Source: Senegalimassilia anaerobia JC110
GTDB taxonomy: Bacteria; Actinomycetota; Coriobacteriia; Coriobacteriales; Eggerthellaceae
Reading direction: 5' to 3'
Length of the DNA stretch: 64,000 nt
Assembly (NCBI RefSeq): GCF_000236865.1
Contig: NZ_HE611014.1
Location: 512,130-576,129, forward strand
A program made the position numbers and the translations under genes. This document shows, one piece after another, positions 1 to 8,485 of this stretch (positions are counted from its first letter, which is position 1; each line of letters begins with the position of its first letter). The notes under the pieces were generated by a model. That model worked only from the letters and a program-made list of their open reading frames with translations, searched no databases and had not been told where the DNA came from.

Positions 1-286
1 CATCCGCGGCGCCATCGGCGGCTCGGCGCGCGCAGTCGGCAAGCGCGTTGCGCTCGGCGTGCGCCTGCCCGCACTTCTCGTGCCAGCCCTCGCCGATGAT
101 GCGGCCATCGCGCACGAGCACGCAGCCCACCAGCGGGTTCGGGTTCGTCCAGCCCCAACCGCGCCAGGCCAGCTCGATGGCGCGGCGCATGAAGCGGGCA
201 TCGTCGGCGCCGAGCGCCGCCGGTACGGCCCCCTGCGCTTCGGCGTCCGCGTTCGCCTCGCATCGTTGTTCGGGTATGCCTGCCAT
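1..286 (-). CDS. ribD: Riboflavin biosynthesis protein RibD, N-terminal part (cut by window edge)
   Basis: This is the N-terminal part of the bifunctional diaminohydroxyphosphoribosylaminopyrimidine deaminase / uracil reductase of riboflavin synthesis; only about 95 residues lie in the window. The reverse-strand translation from the ATG at 286 contains FMRRAIELAW, then TNPNPLVGCVLV, then GEGWHEKCGQAHAERNAL. These are the start of the deaminase domain and its zinc-binding HAE motif. An AAAGGG stretch lies a few bases before the start. The gene follows an FMN riboswitch and its terminator, which independently supports a flavin gene. The reductase domain and any further rib genes lie outside the window. 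The first 20 or so residues, before the conserved part, are poorly conserved. Confidence 0.9.
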   Translation of the reverse strand, partial: MAGIPEQRCEANADAEAQGAVPAALGADDARFMRRAIELAWRGWGWTNPNPLVGCVLVRDGRIIGEGWHEKCGQAHAERNALADCARRAADGAAD

Positions 287-330
287 AGGGTGCCCTTTCT
301 CTTGCGGCCGCCCTGCGGGGTCCAGGCATG

Positions 331-362
331 AAAAAACGCCCGCAGGGAATCTGCGGGCGTTG
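331..362 (-). terminator. Intrinsic terminator of the FMN riboswitch
   Basis: Read on the minus strand this is a perfect stem ACGCCCGCAG / CTGCGGGCGT followed by six T. It sits between the FMN aptamer and ribD, so it is the likely expression platform. Just downstream (minus strand, 310-319) is CCCCGCAGGG, which could pair with the 3' arm of the terminator and may form a competing hairpin. Confidence 0.85.
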
Positions 363-470
363 ATAAGCGACGAATGGGGACGCGCGACAGGCGCCGAAGC
401 GCTGCCATGCATCCTTGGTGCTGCGGAATGCCGCAGCAGGCACCGACCGGGGGCCGCGTGCTCTCGTGCT

Positions 471-655
471 CCTGTTCTTCCATCCGGACTGTAACCGTTG
501 GTCCTGGATTCTCACCAGATCAGCCTGACGGGCTGCGACGCTGCGGCCACGGGGCCGCCTGCTTGCAACCTGTCAGGGTCGCGGACTTCGCCCTGCTGCT
601 TCGTGCAGCGTGGAACGTCACCGCCAGTGAGGGATTTCACCTCGCCCTGAACAGA
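471..655 (-). promoter_or_regulatory. FMN riboswitch (RFN element)
   Basis: The minus strand carries the conserved blocks of the RFN element in order: TTCAGGGCGAGGTGAAATCC, CACTGGCGGT, a variable hairpin, GCAGCCCGTCAGGCTGATC, TGGTGAGAATCCAGGACC, and AACGGTTACAGTCCGGATGG with AAGAA after it. FMN binding is expected to favour the terminator at 331-362 and switch off ribD. The spacing from aptamer to terminator is about 110 bases. Confidence 0.93.
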
Positions 656-669
656 TATCTTAGTTGGGA

Positions 670-698
670 AGTATAGGAGCGCCTTCCGCGCGCTGCAA
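670..698 (-). promoter_or_regulatory. Sigma-70-type promoter for the riboswitch-ribD transcript
   Basis: On the minus strand TTGCAG (693-698) and TATACT (670-675) are separated by exactly 17 bases, and the predicted start falls just before the FMN aptamer. Both hexamers match the consensus at four or five of six positions. Confidence 0.75.
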
Positions 699-775
699 GG
701 GGACACTTTCCGCGATTTGGCGCATTTCCTAGGTGAACGCGCTGGGTTTTGTGGGCAAACGGGAGTTCCAACGCG

Positions 776-808
776 AAAAAAAGGCGGCATCTTGTGCGAT
801 GTCGCCCA
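776..808 (-). terminator. Intrinsic terminator after the HemW-like gene
   Basis: On the minus strand GGCGACATC and GATGCCGCC form a stem with one mismatch around a six-base loop, followed directly by a run of T. It lies 23 bases beyond the stop codon of the radical SAM gene. Confidence 0.8.
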
Positions 809-830
809 TGAAAACGCTGCGAAGCCCAGG

Positions 831-2171
831 CTATTCCAGGCAGGCGCTGCAGTTCGTCTCGTCGCCGAACAGCAGGTTGTGCTCCTCGCCGTCAAGCGCA
901 TCGCGTGCCTGGTCGCGCAGATTGTTCATGCCCGAGAGGAACTGGCGGTACAGGATGAGCGTCAGATAGCGCCCCATAGTGGTCAGCGTCAGCTCATCGC
1001 GGTTGTCGGTGGCGAACGCGCGATGCGCGCGGTAGAACGCCATCTCCGCCGGCAGCAGGCGCTCGATGCTGCAGCCGAACTGCTTCTTGAAGTCGTTCTT
1101 GTCCAAGCGCAGCTGGTAGAGGTGCAGAAGGAAATAGTAACGGGCCAGGTCGCGCTTGCTCATGACGCACTTGCCCATGATGGACATGTGGCCGGCTTCG
1201 ATGGCCTCGTTGTACTCCTTCAGGCTGAACGTGTTCACGTACAGCGCACCGTTGAGGTGCGTGATCGAGCCGCTGCCGATGCCGGGGTACTCGTTGTAGG
1301 CAACCTGCAGCTCCTCGGCGTACAGGTTATGGTCGTGGGCGCCCTGCTGGTTCAAGCGGTTGAACGTCCAGATGGTGTCGCGGCTGAAGAAGGGGTGCTC
1401 GCCGCCGCACAGCACCTCGTCGAGGATCTGGTAGTAGCGGAACTCGCGGTTATAGTCCATCTTGCCCAGCGACTTCTCCATCTTGCGGGTGGTGGCGCTT
1501 GAGACGTACAGCGGGCTGAACGTGGTTTGACGCGCCCCGCAGGCAACGATCTTCTCCAGGTCGTCGAGCAGGATGTCCTCCGTTTGGCTGGGGAAGTTGA
1601 AGATCATGTCCACGTTCACGCTGTCGAAGTAGGACGCGGCCTGCCCGATGCGCTCGAAGATCTCCTCGCCGCTGCCGTATTTCTTATAGCGGTCCATCTG
1701 CTTGAGCAGGTCGTTGTTGAAGCTCTGCACACCTACGGACAGGCGCTGCACGCGGCCCTTCATCTCGGAGAGCCACGGCTCGGCAAGGTGGTTCGGGTTC
1801 GTTTCCACGCCCACTTCCTTGATGTGGAAGTTGTCGCGGGCAAGGTCGATGGTCTCGCACAGCTCGTCGAGCAGGATGGTGGGGGTGCCGCCGCCGAAGT
1901 ACAGCGTCTCGAAGTCCCAGCCGCGCTCCTTGAGCATCATCATCTCGCGGCGCAGGTTCTTGAAGTACGTGCGGGCGATGTTATCGTGGAACACGTAGCG
2001 GTTGAAGCTGCAATACGGGCATAGGACCTGGCAGAACGGCACATGAAGGTACAGCATGTACTTGGTGTCGGGCTTTGGGTCGGGAAAGAAGTGCTCGTCG
2101 GTGGGTTGTAGGTCGAGATGGCGTTTGGTCATCCCCTTGACAAGATTCGTGAGAAATCGTTCTGAAAGCAT
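831..2171 (-). CDS. Radical SAM protein of the coproporphyrinogen III oxidase / HemW family
   Basis: The 446-residue protein has the radical SAM cluster motif CxxxCxxC at residues 47-54 (CQVLCPYC), preceded by LYLHVPF, which is typical of the HemN/HemW family. A YFGGGTPT glycine motif follows near residue 90, then the conserved VGVQSFN region. HemW proteins are heme chaperones, HemN proteins are oxygen-independent coproporphyrinogen dehydrogenases, and HutW/ChuW relatives act in anaerobic heme use; the sequence alone does not separate these. The C-terminus ends in an extra CSAC motif. The gene stands alone between the riboswitch region and a divergent symporter gene, with its own terminator. 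Confidence 0.85.
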   Translation of the reverse strand: MLSERFLTNLVKGMTKRHLDLQPTDEHFFPDPKPDTKYMLYLHVPFCQVLCPYCSFNRYVFHDNIARTYFKNLRREMMMLKERGWDFETLYFGGGTPTILLDELCETIDLARDNFHIKEVGVETNPNHLAEPWLSEMKGRVQRLSVGVQSFNNDLLKQMDRYKKYGSGEEIFERIGQAASYFDSVNVDMIFNFPSQTEDILLDDLEKIVACGARQTTFSPLYVSSATTRKMEKSLGKMDYNREFRYYQILDEVLCGGEHPFFSRDTIWTFNRLNQQGAHDHNLYAEELQVAYNEYPGIGSGSITHLNGALYVNTFSLKEYNEAIEAGHMSIMGKCVMSKRDLARYYFLLHLYQLRLDKNDFKKQFGCSIERLLPAEMAFYRAHRAFATDNRDELTLTTMGRYLTLILYRQFLSGMNNLRDQARDALDGEEHNLLFGDETNCSACLE

Positions 2172-2307
2172 GTGCGCCCCTTACGCATCGTTGCCCAGTA
2201 TTCGGTAAGTGACCATGATAGCCCTTTGAGCGGTCACAAGCCGGACAAGGTGAAAAAGCACAACGAGGAACACAAACGCTAGGGAATAGGCACGGGAACC
2301 GCGAACG

Positions 2308-2337
2308 TTACCAATTTGTTTCAAAATAAGGTATAGT
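2308..2337 (+). promoter_or_regulatory. Candidate promoter of the AGCS symporter gene
   Basis: TTACCA (2308-2313) and TATAGT (2332-2337) are 18 bases apart, in an AT-richer patch about 75 bases before the start codon. Confidence 0.55.
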
Positions 2338-2413
2338 GATGTTTCCGTGAATTCTTGTGCGTTTGCACAAATCCAGGGAATCAGTTTCGTATCGGGGAAA
2401 GGGGAAAGCCATC

Positions 2414-3925
2414 ATGGATTTCAACGCATGGCTCGTCGATGTCACAGGCGAGATCGACGGCTTCATGTACACGTACATCCTGCTCATCCTGCTGGTCGCA
2501 GTGGGCGTGTACTTCACCATCCGCACCAAAGGCGTGCAGATCCGCTTCATCAAGGACATGTTCAAGCAGCTGACCGAGAAGAAGCACGTGCAGGGCGAGC
2601 GCTCCATCTCGTCGTTCCAGGCACTCATGGTCTCCACGGCAAGCCGCGTGGGCACGGGCAACATCGCCGGCGTGGCAACGGCCATCGCCACGGGCGGCCC
2701 GGGCGCCGTGTTCTGGATGTGGCTCATGGCCCTGGTGGGCGCGGCGTCGGCCTTCGTCGAGTCCACGCTCGCCCAGATCTGGAAGGTGCGCGGCACCGAC
2801 GGCGAGTTCCGCGGCGGCCCGGCCTACTATATCCATCAGGCGCTCGGCAGCCGTAAGCTCGGCGTGCTGTTCAGCGTGCTGCTCATCCTGTGCTTCGCGT
2901 TTGGCTTCAACGGCCTACAGGCGTTCAACGCATGCAGCGCGCTTGAGTACTACATCCCCGACTACGCCACCAACGGCGTCGCCGTGGCGGCCGGTCTGGG
3001 CTTGGTGGTGTTCACCGCCGGCGTCATCTTCGGCGGCTCGAAGCGCATCAGCGTGATCACGTCCATCATCGTGCCGGTCATGGCCATCGCCTACATCGCC
3101 ATCGCGCTGTGGACCACCATCGCCAACATCACCTGGCTGCCCGCCGTGTTCGGCCTGATGTTCGAAAGCGCCTTCGACTTCCAGTCCATCTTCGGCGGCT
3201 TCGCCGGCTCGGTGGTCATGCTCGGCATCAAGCGCGGCCTGTACTCCAACGAGGCCGGCATGGGTTCGGCTCCTAACGCCGCCGCTACCGCCAGCGTTTC
3301 CCATCCGGTCAAGCAGGGCCTCGTGCAAAGCCTGTCGGTCTATATCGACACGCTCGTCATCTGCACCTGCTCGGCCATGATGGTCCTGGTGTTCTACGTG
3401 CAGGATCCCGCTGCGGCCGAGGGCCTCAACGGCATGCCGCTCGTGCAAATGGCCGTGAACAACTCCGTGGGCCCCATGGGCATCCACTTCATCACGTTCG
3501 CCATCTTCATGTTCGCCTACTCCAGCCTCATCGGCAACTACTTCTACGCCGAGAGCAACTTCCGCTTCATCAAGAACGACTCCAAGGCGGCGCTGATCAT
3601 CTTCCGTCTGGCGTGCCTGGCGGTCATCTTCTACGGTGCGGTGAACAGCTTCGATCTGGCTTGGAACCTGGCCGACATCTTCATGGGCCTTATGGCCATG
3701 ATGAACCTCATCGCCATCCTGCTTTTGGGCAAGTGGGCGCTTGCCGCGCTGAAGGACTACTCCGAGCAGCGCGCCGCCGGCAAGGACCCGGTGTTCGTGG
3801 CCGACAACGTTCCGGGCATGCCGCAGACCGACTGCTGGCATCTCGACGAGGTGAAGGACTTCGGCGCCGGCCCTGTGAAGGAGTACTTCGAAGAGGCTGT
3901 GGACGCCGACGTAAACGAAGCGTAA
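2414..3925 (+). CDS. Sodium:alanine/glycine symporter (AGCS family)
   Basis: The 503-residue membrane protein belongs to the alanine or glycine:cation symporter family, which imports small amino acids with sodium. Family hallmarks are visible: ALMVSTASRVGTGNIAGVA near residue 70, the FRGGPAYYI motif near residue 123, GIKRGLYSNEAGMGSAPNAA near residue 275 and about ten hydrophobic segments. I chose ATG 2414 rather than the earlier in-frame start at 2357 because GGGGAAAGG precedes it and the family normally starts close to the first membrane segment. It is monocistronic, with a promoter upstream and a strong hairpin downstream. The exact substrate is not determined. Confidence 0.92.
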   Translation: MDFNAWLVDVTGEIDGFMYTYILLILLVAVGVYFTIRTKGVQIRFIKDMFKQLTEKKHVQGERSISSFQALMVSTASRVGTGNIAGVATAIATGGPGAVFWMWLMALVGAASAFVESTLAQIWKVRGTDGEFRGGPAYYIHQALGSRKLGVLFSVLLILCFAFGFNGLQAFNACSALEYYIPDYATNGVAVAAGLGLVVFTAGVIFGGSKRISVITSIIVPVMAIAYIAIALWTTIANITWLPAVFGLMFESAFDFQSIFGGFAGSVVMLGIKRGLYSNEAGMGSAPNAAATASVSHPVKQGLVQSLSVYIDTLVICTCSAMMVLVFYVQDPAAAEGLNGMPLVQMAVNNSVGPMGIHFITFAIFMFAYSSLIGNYFYAESNFRFIKNDSKAALIIFRLACLAVIFYGAVNSFDLAWNLADIFMGLMAMMNLIAILLLGKWALAALKDYSEQRAAGKDPVFVADNVPGMPQTDCWHLDEVKDFGAGPVKEYFEEAVDADVNEA

Positions 3926-4020
3926 AGCCGGCGGCTGCTGGCGCGTGCTCGGCCGCTAAGGCGGCGCACGCGAACGGAGCTGTTCGCGTTGTCCTTTTCG
4001 CATGACATAGGTTCGCAAAC

Positions 4021-4056
4021 GAAGCGCCGCCCGGAAATCCGGGCGGCGCTTCTTGT
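4021..4056. terminator. Bidirectional terminator between convergent genes
   Basis: GAAGCGCCGCCCGG and CCGGGCGGCGCTTC form a 14-bp perfect stem with a four-base AAAT loop, between the AGCS gene (plus) and the DUF2797 gene (minus). T-rich sequence follows on the plus side (TTGTGTTT). Confidence 0.8.
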
Positions 4057-4081
4057 GTTTGCCGGGCGCAGGCGGGGTGCG

Positions 4082-5005
4082 CTAGAACAGCGAGATCTGC
4101 TGGGGCTCGCTGGCGTATTCGCAGGCGATCTCGTCGTCCAAAAACTCGATCTCGTGGGATTCCCAATCCTTGATCGGCGCGATGAAGTTCGTCCCGTCCT
4201 GCCAAAACACCAGGTTTGCGCCGACCATGCCCGCGCACACGCCGCCGCACACGTTCGCGAAGCCTTCGCCTTCGGGCAGCTGCATGGTGTGCGCGTCGGG
4301 GGACGGCCCGCCGAAGTAGTACGGCGAAAGGTCGAGCGCGTCCTCGGGCGAGAAACCGGCCTGTGCCACCGCGTCGACGTCTTCGAGCCTGTCGGCCGCC
4401 GTGCGCAGCTCGTGGCAAGCCTCCTCGAAGCTGTATGGCGCGTCGGCCAGCAGCTTCGCCTTGAGCGATGCGCGCATGGTCTCGGCCACGCCGTCCTGCG
4501 CGCACAGCGCCGCTTCAAGCGCGCGAGCGTCATCGGCGCAGGTGAAGCGCCCGACCACGCGCGCCGCGCGGGCGCCTTGCTCGAGCAGGCGCTCGATGCC
4601 GCGCGTTTCGCTCGAGATACCCGCCTTCACATAGCCCGGCGCGAAGTACGCCAGGTACACGTAATGCGGCGTTTGGTTGTACTCGCGCTGTTGCGGCGAG
4701 ATGTAGCTGCTGAAGTAAAACGAGGGGTTGAAGCCGGTCGCCTCGATGCATGCCGGGCACATGTCCTCCTTGCCGTCGGGCAGCAGCTCCGCGTTCAGCG
4801 GGCACGTGCTCCGCTCGTGCGTTCGAAGGTCGATCCGGCCGATGCAGCGCCGGCGCGGCAGCCGGCGCAGCGAGAACGTGCGCCCGAGCACGGGCACGTA
4901 GCCGACCGTGCCCTCGTCAAGGTCGTTGATCGTAAGGTAGGGCCCGTCGACGCTGAAGCCGTAGCCGGCAAGGACGACGGTATGGTCTGCGAACAGGTTC
5001 GGCAT
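4082..5005 (-). CDS. DUF2797 family protein
   Basis: The 307-residue protein has a cysteine-bearing N-terminal half: RRRCIG near residue 53, then CPL and CPACI near residues 68-86, probably a metal site. A middle motif, HYVYLAYFAPGYVKAGI followed by R, RLLEQGA, is typical of DUF2797 and reminiscent of the GIY-YIG endonuclease fold (VYL, then VKxGI and a conserved arginine). The C-terminal third is less conserved. No function is established for the family. It is monocistronic and convergent with the symporter gene, and divergent from the histidine operon. A GAAAGCG stretch serves as a modest ribosome binding site. Confidence 0.8.
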   Translation of the reverse strand: MPNLFADHTVVLAGYGFSVDGPYLTINDLDEGTVGYVPVLGRTFSLRRLPRRRCIGRIDLRTHERSTCPLNAELLPDGKEDMCPACIEATGFNPSFYFSSYISPQQREYNQTPHYVYLAYFAPGYVKAGISSETRGIERLLEQGARAARVVGRFTCADDARALEAALCAQDGVAETMRASLKAKLLADAPYSFEEACHELRTAADRLEDVDAVAQAGFSPEDALDLSPYYFGGPSPDAHTMQLPEGEGFANVCGGVCAGMVGANLVFWQDGTNFIAPIKDWESHEIEFLDDEIACEYASEPQQISLF

Positions 5006-5155
5006 AGCGGCGCTTTCTGTGAAGACATTCTTGCTTGCTTCGCCCGCGGCGTGCTTATCCCGCGTTGCGAATAGGGACGATTATGACGTTTCGTGCCCGA
5101 AAAGGGGAGTTCTCCGGATCTTTCGCCCGCTTCTGCAAAAAATCGGCCAAGTTTC

Positions 5156-5183
5156 TTGCTTTATCACTCTACTGTGCTAAAGT
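5156..5183 (+). promoter_or_regulatory. Possible promoter of the histidine operon
   Basis: TTGCTT (5156-5161) and TAAAGT (5178-5183) are 16 bases apart in the only AT-rich patch before hisZG. I found no T-box or histidine-rich leader peptide here. Confidence 0.4.
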
Positions 5184-5293
5184 ATCGGACAGCACTTGGG
5201 AATGATGCTGCGGAAGCGCCCCGCGCTCGCGCCCGTTCCCTCATCTGCAAATGACCACGGGCCGATGCCCGCAACCGCACGATGAAAGGCAGG

Positions 5294-7006
5294 ATGGATC
5301 AGATGAACTTCGTGACGCCTTCGGGTTTCCGCGACGTGCTCACCGACGAGGCGGTGCTGCGCGAGCAGGCGGCCCAAGCGGTGCAGGCCAACATGGCGGC
5401 CAAAGGCTATCTTCCGGTGGAAACGCCCACGCTCGAGGTGATGGACGTGCTGCAGGCCGGCGGCAGGCTGCCGGGCACCCCGTTCAAGCTCTTCGACGCG
5501 CGCGGCGACCTTCTGGCCATGCGTCCCGACGTCACGCTGCAGATCGCCCGCATGTGCGCCACGCGCCTGGCGGGCCAGCCCGGGCCGTTCCGCTTCCGCT
5601 ACATGCAGCGGGTGTTCCGCGAGGCCGAGGGCCAGACGCGCGCCGAGCCGCGCGAGACCACGCAGATGGGCGTCGAGCTCATCGGCCAGGCGGGCGCGGC
5701 GGCAGACGCCGAGGTGGTGGGCCTGCTGGCCGAATCGCTCAAGCTCGCCGGCGTTGCCGACTTCAAGATCGCGCTCGCATCGGTGTCGGTGCTGCGCGCG
5801 CTGCTCGCAAGCTGCGGTGCCGCACCGCAATGGCGCCAGGCGGTGCTCGATGCGTACCACACGTCGAACTTCGTCACGCTCGACGAGCTGACCTCAGGCG
5901 AGGGCGCGCAGGGCGTTCCGCCGGTGTTCGCCCAGGCCATCGGCAAGCTCGCCCGCATCCGCGGCGGGCGCGCCGTCATCGCCGAGGTGCGCGAGCTGGT
6001 GGCCCCGCTGGGCTGCGAGACGGGCCTTGACGGCCTGGAGCAGGCGTTCGACCTGCTGGAGGCCGCGGGCCTGGCGGACAGCATCCAGGTCGACTTCTCC
6101 GTCATGAGCAGCTTCGACTACTACACCGGCATCGTGTTCGAAGCCTACGCGCCGGGGCTGGGAAGCCCGCTGGGCAGCGGCGGCCGCTACGACAACACCA
6201 TCGGGGCATATGGCGAAAGCCGTCCCGCCGCCGGCTTCGCGTTCTTCCTCGAGCGCGCCATGGCTGCTGCCGCGGCCGCCGATGAGCGCGCCGCATCCGG
6301 CACCGGCCAGCGCCCGCTGCGCATCGCCGTGCCGAAAGGCTCGCTCAACGCCGATTCCATCGCGTGCCTGGCGGCATGCGGCCTGGACGTCACGGGGCTC
6401 GATAACCCCGGTCGTCAGCTCATTATCCGCAACCCGGGCGTGGAGTACATCATCGTGCGCCCCTCCGACGCCCCGGCGTTCGTGGAGCTCGGCGCGGCCG
6501 ATTGCGGCATCTGCGGCGAGGACTCGCTGCTCGAGGCGCAGCCCGAGGTGGTTGAGCTTGCCGACCTGAAGTTCGGCTCCTGCCGCTTCGTGGTGGCCGA
6601 GCCCGCTGGCGCCGCCGATCAGACCGCCGAGCACTACCGTCGCCTGGGCTCCATCCGCATCGCCACGAAGTATCCCAACATCACGCGCGCCCATTACGCG
6701 AAAACCGGCACCCAAGTCGAGATCGTGAAACTGCACGGAAACATTGAGCTGGCACCATTGACTGGATTGGCCGAGCGCATCGTCGACATCACGGCCACGG
6801 GCACCACGTTGCGTGAGAACAACCTGGTCATCGTGGAGGATGTGCTGTCGTCGACGGCCCGATTCTTCGCCAACGGCACCTCGCTGCGCACCGATGCGCG
6901 CATCGTGGAGCTGGCCGACGCCATGCGCGCCGGCGCCGCGGCGGGCAAGTGGGAGGCGACGGTCATCGCCGGCGGCGTGCAGTCGCCCGAGCCCGCAACA
7001 GAATAA
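5294..7006 (+). CDS. hisZG: Fused HisZ-HisG: ATP phosphoribosyltransferase with regulatory subunit
   Basis: This 570-residue protein joins two proteins that are normally separate. Residues 1 to about 340 are HisZ, a class II HisRS-like regulatory subunit: the family opening TPSGFRDVL, MRPDVTLQIAR, RYMQRVFREAE, and FDYYTGIVFEAY with GSGGRYD. From about residue 345 a short-form HisG begins (RIAVPKGSL) and continues to the PRPP loop DITATGTTLREN. Short HisG enzymes need HisZ for activity and histidine feedback, so a fusion fixes a 1:1 ratio. The reading frame is open across the junction with no frameshift. Starts at 5282, 5294 and 5303 are all possible; 5294 and 5303 are best placed relative to AAAGGCAGG. 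It is first in the his operon. Confidence 0.9.
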   Translation: MDQMNFVTPSGFRDVLTDEAVLREQAAQAVQANMAAKGYLPVETPTLEVMDVLQAGGRLPGTPFKLFDARGDLLAMRPDVTLQIARMCATRLAGQPGPFRFRYMQRVFREAEGQTRAEPRETTQMGVELIGQAGAAADAEVVGLLAESLKLAGVADFKIALASVSVLRALLASCGAAPQWRQAVLDAYHTSNFVTLDELTSGEGAQGVPPVFAQAIGKLARIRGGRAVIAEVRELVAPLGCETGLDGLEQAFDLLEAAGLADSIQVDFSVMSSFDYYTGIVFEAYAPGLGSPLGSGGRYDNTIGAYGESRPAAGFAFFLERAMAAAAAADERAASGTGQRPLRIAVPKGSLNADSIACLAACGLDVTGLDNPGRQLIIRNPGVEYIIVRPSDAPAFVELGAADCGICGEDSLLEAQPEVVELADLKFGSCRFVVAEPAGAADQTAEHYRRLGSIRIATKYPNITRAHYAKTGTQVEIVKLHGNIELAPLTGLAERIVDITATGTTLRENNLVIVEDVLSSTARFFANGTSLRTDARIVELADAMRAGAAAGKWEATVIAGGVQSPEPATE

Positions 7007-7162
7007 CAGCTGGTCAGGGCTTCGCGCCCGCAGGCGCCCAGGGGTCGGGCGCCGCAACGTCAAGGCCGCAGAGGCGCCTGCTCGCAGGCGCGGCCGCGAC
7101 AAGGTATCATCATGAAAGAGGCCGGAGGGGTCATCCGGCGTGTACATGGAAAGAAGGACAAC

Positions 7163-8485
7163 ATGCGTCGCGTCATCCTGAACAAAGGCGAGCAATTCTC
7201 CAACAAGCACCTCAAGCGCACGGGCGCGTTCAACGCCCGCGCCATGGAGGCGGCAACGAACATCATCGAGCAGGTTCGCGAACAGGGCGATGCGGCCCTG
7301 CGCGAGCTGACCGAGCGCTTCGACGGCGTTGCCATCGAGGACTTCCGCGTGCCGGCCGAGGCGATCGAGGCCGCCGCGGCGAAGGTCGATCCCAAAACCG
7401 AGGAGGCGCTCAAGAAGGCCGCCAAGCAGATCCGCGAGTTCCACGAGCGCCAGGTCAAGCAGAGCTGGTTCTCCGTGCGCGAGGACGGCGCCCTGGTCGG
7501 TGCGAAGGTCACCCCGCTTGAAAGCGTTGGCATCTACGTGCCCGGCGGCCGCGCGCTGTACCCGTCCACGGTGCTCATGAACGCTCTGCCCGCCGCGGTC
7601 GCCGGCGTTGAGCGCATCGTGTGCGTCACGCCGCCCACCAAGGACGGCAGCATCGACCCGGTGGTGCTCGAGGCCTGCCGCCTGTCCGGCGTCACCGAGA
7701 TCTACACGGTAGGCGGCGCGCAGGCCGTGGCGGCGCTGGCCTACGGCACCGAGACCATCGATCCGGTCTGCAAGATCACGGGCCCGGGCAACGCGTTCGT
7801 GGCGGCTGCGAAGAAGATCGTCTCCGGCGACGTGGGAATCGATATGATCGCCGGCCCCTCCGAGGTGTGCGTCGTGGCCGATGAGACCGCCGATCCCGCC
7901 ATGGTGGCCATCGACCTCATGGCCCAGGCCGAGCACGACCCGCTGGCAAGCTGCTATCTGGTCACGTTCGACGAGGGCTACGCCGACAAAGTCGAAGCCG
8001 CCATCGAGGGCCACATGAAGGCTTCCACGCGCGCCGAGATCACCACCGCCTCGCTGGCCGATCAGGGCCTTGTGGTCATCTGCGACTCCATGGAGCAGGC
8101 CATCCAGTCCGTCAACGTCATCGCCCCCGAGCACCTGGAGCTGCACTTCGACGGCGCGTTCGAGCAGCTCGGCGCCATCCGCAACGCCGGCGCCATCTTC
8201 GTGGGCGAGTGGACCCCCGAGGCCGTGGGCGACTACGTTGCCGGCCCCAACCACACGCTTCCCACCGGCGGCACCGCGCGCTATGCCTCGCCGCTTTCCA
8301 CCGACGAGTTCGTCAAGCACTCCAGTGTCATCCAGTATTCCGCGAAGTCGCTGGCAAACGACGCAGACGCCGTCATCGCCATCGCCCGTCACGAGGGCCT
8401 GTGGGCGCATGCCCGCAGCGTCGAGCTGCGTAAGGCCCTGGTGGAGACCGGCGACATCTATGGTTTGGACGGTGCCGATGAATAG
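7163..8485 (+). CDS. hisD: Histidinol dehydrogenase
   Basis: HisD carries out the last two steps of histidine synthesis, oxidising histidinol to histidine with NAD and zinc. The 440-residue product shows the family series [57 protein letters not shown] and the late [10 protein letters not shown] with its catalytic Glu-His pair. I chose ATG 7163, which has GGAAAGAAGG before it, over an upstream start at 7112. The stop codon overlaps the hisC start by eight bases, indicating translational coupling. A 156-bp GC-rich gap separates it from hisZG. Confidence 0.95.
   Translation: MRRVILNKGEQFSNKHLKRTGAFNARAMEAATNIIEQVREQGDAALRELTERFDGVAIEDFRVPAEAIEAAAAKVDPKTEEALKKAAKQIREFHERQVKQSWFSVREDGALVGAKVTPLESVGIYVPGGRALYPSTVLMNALPAAVAGVERIVCVTPPTKDGSIDPVVLEACRLSGVTEIYTVGGAQAVAALAYGTETIDPVCKITGPGNAFVAAAKKIVSGDVGIDMIAGPSEVCVVADETADPAMVAIDLMAQAEHDPLASCYLVTFDEGYADKVEAAIEGHMKASTRAEITTASLADQGLVVICDSMEQAIQSVNVIAPEHLELHFDGAFEQLGAIRNAGAIFVGEWTPEAVGDYVAGPNHTLPTGGTARYASPLSTDEFVKHSSVIQYSAKSLANDADAVIAIARHEGLWAHARSVELRKALVETGDIYGLDGADE

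Noticed and set aside
5006-5293. T-box or his leader peptide before hisZG
   Set aside because: No AGGGTGG-type T-box core, no antiterminator and no run of His codons were found.
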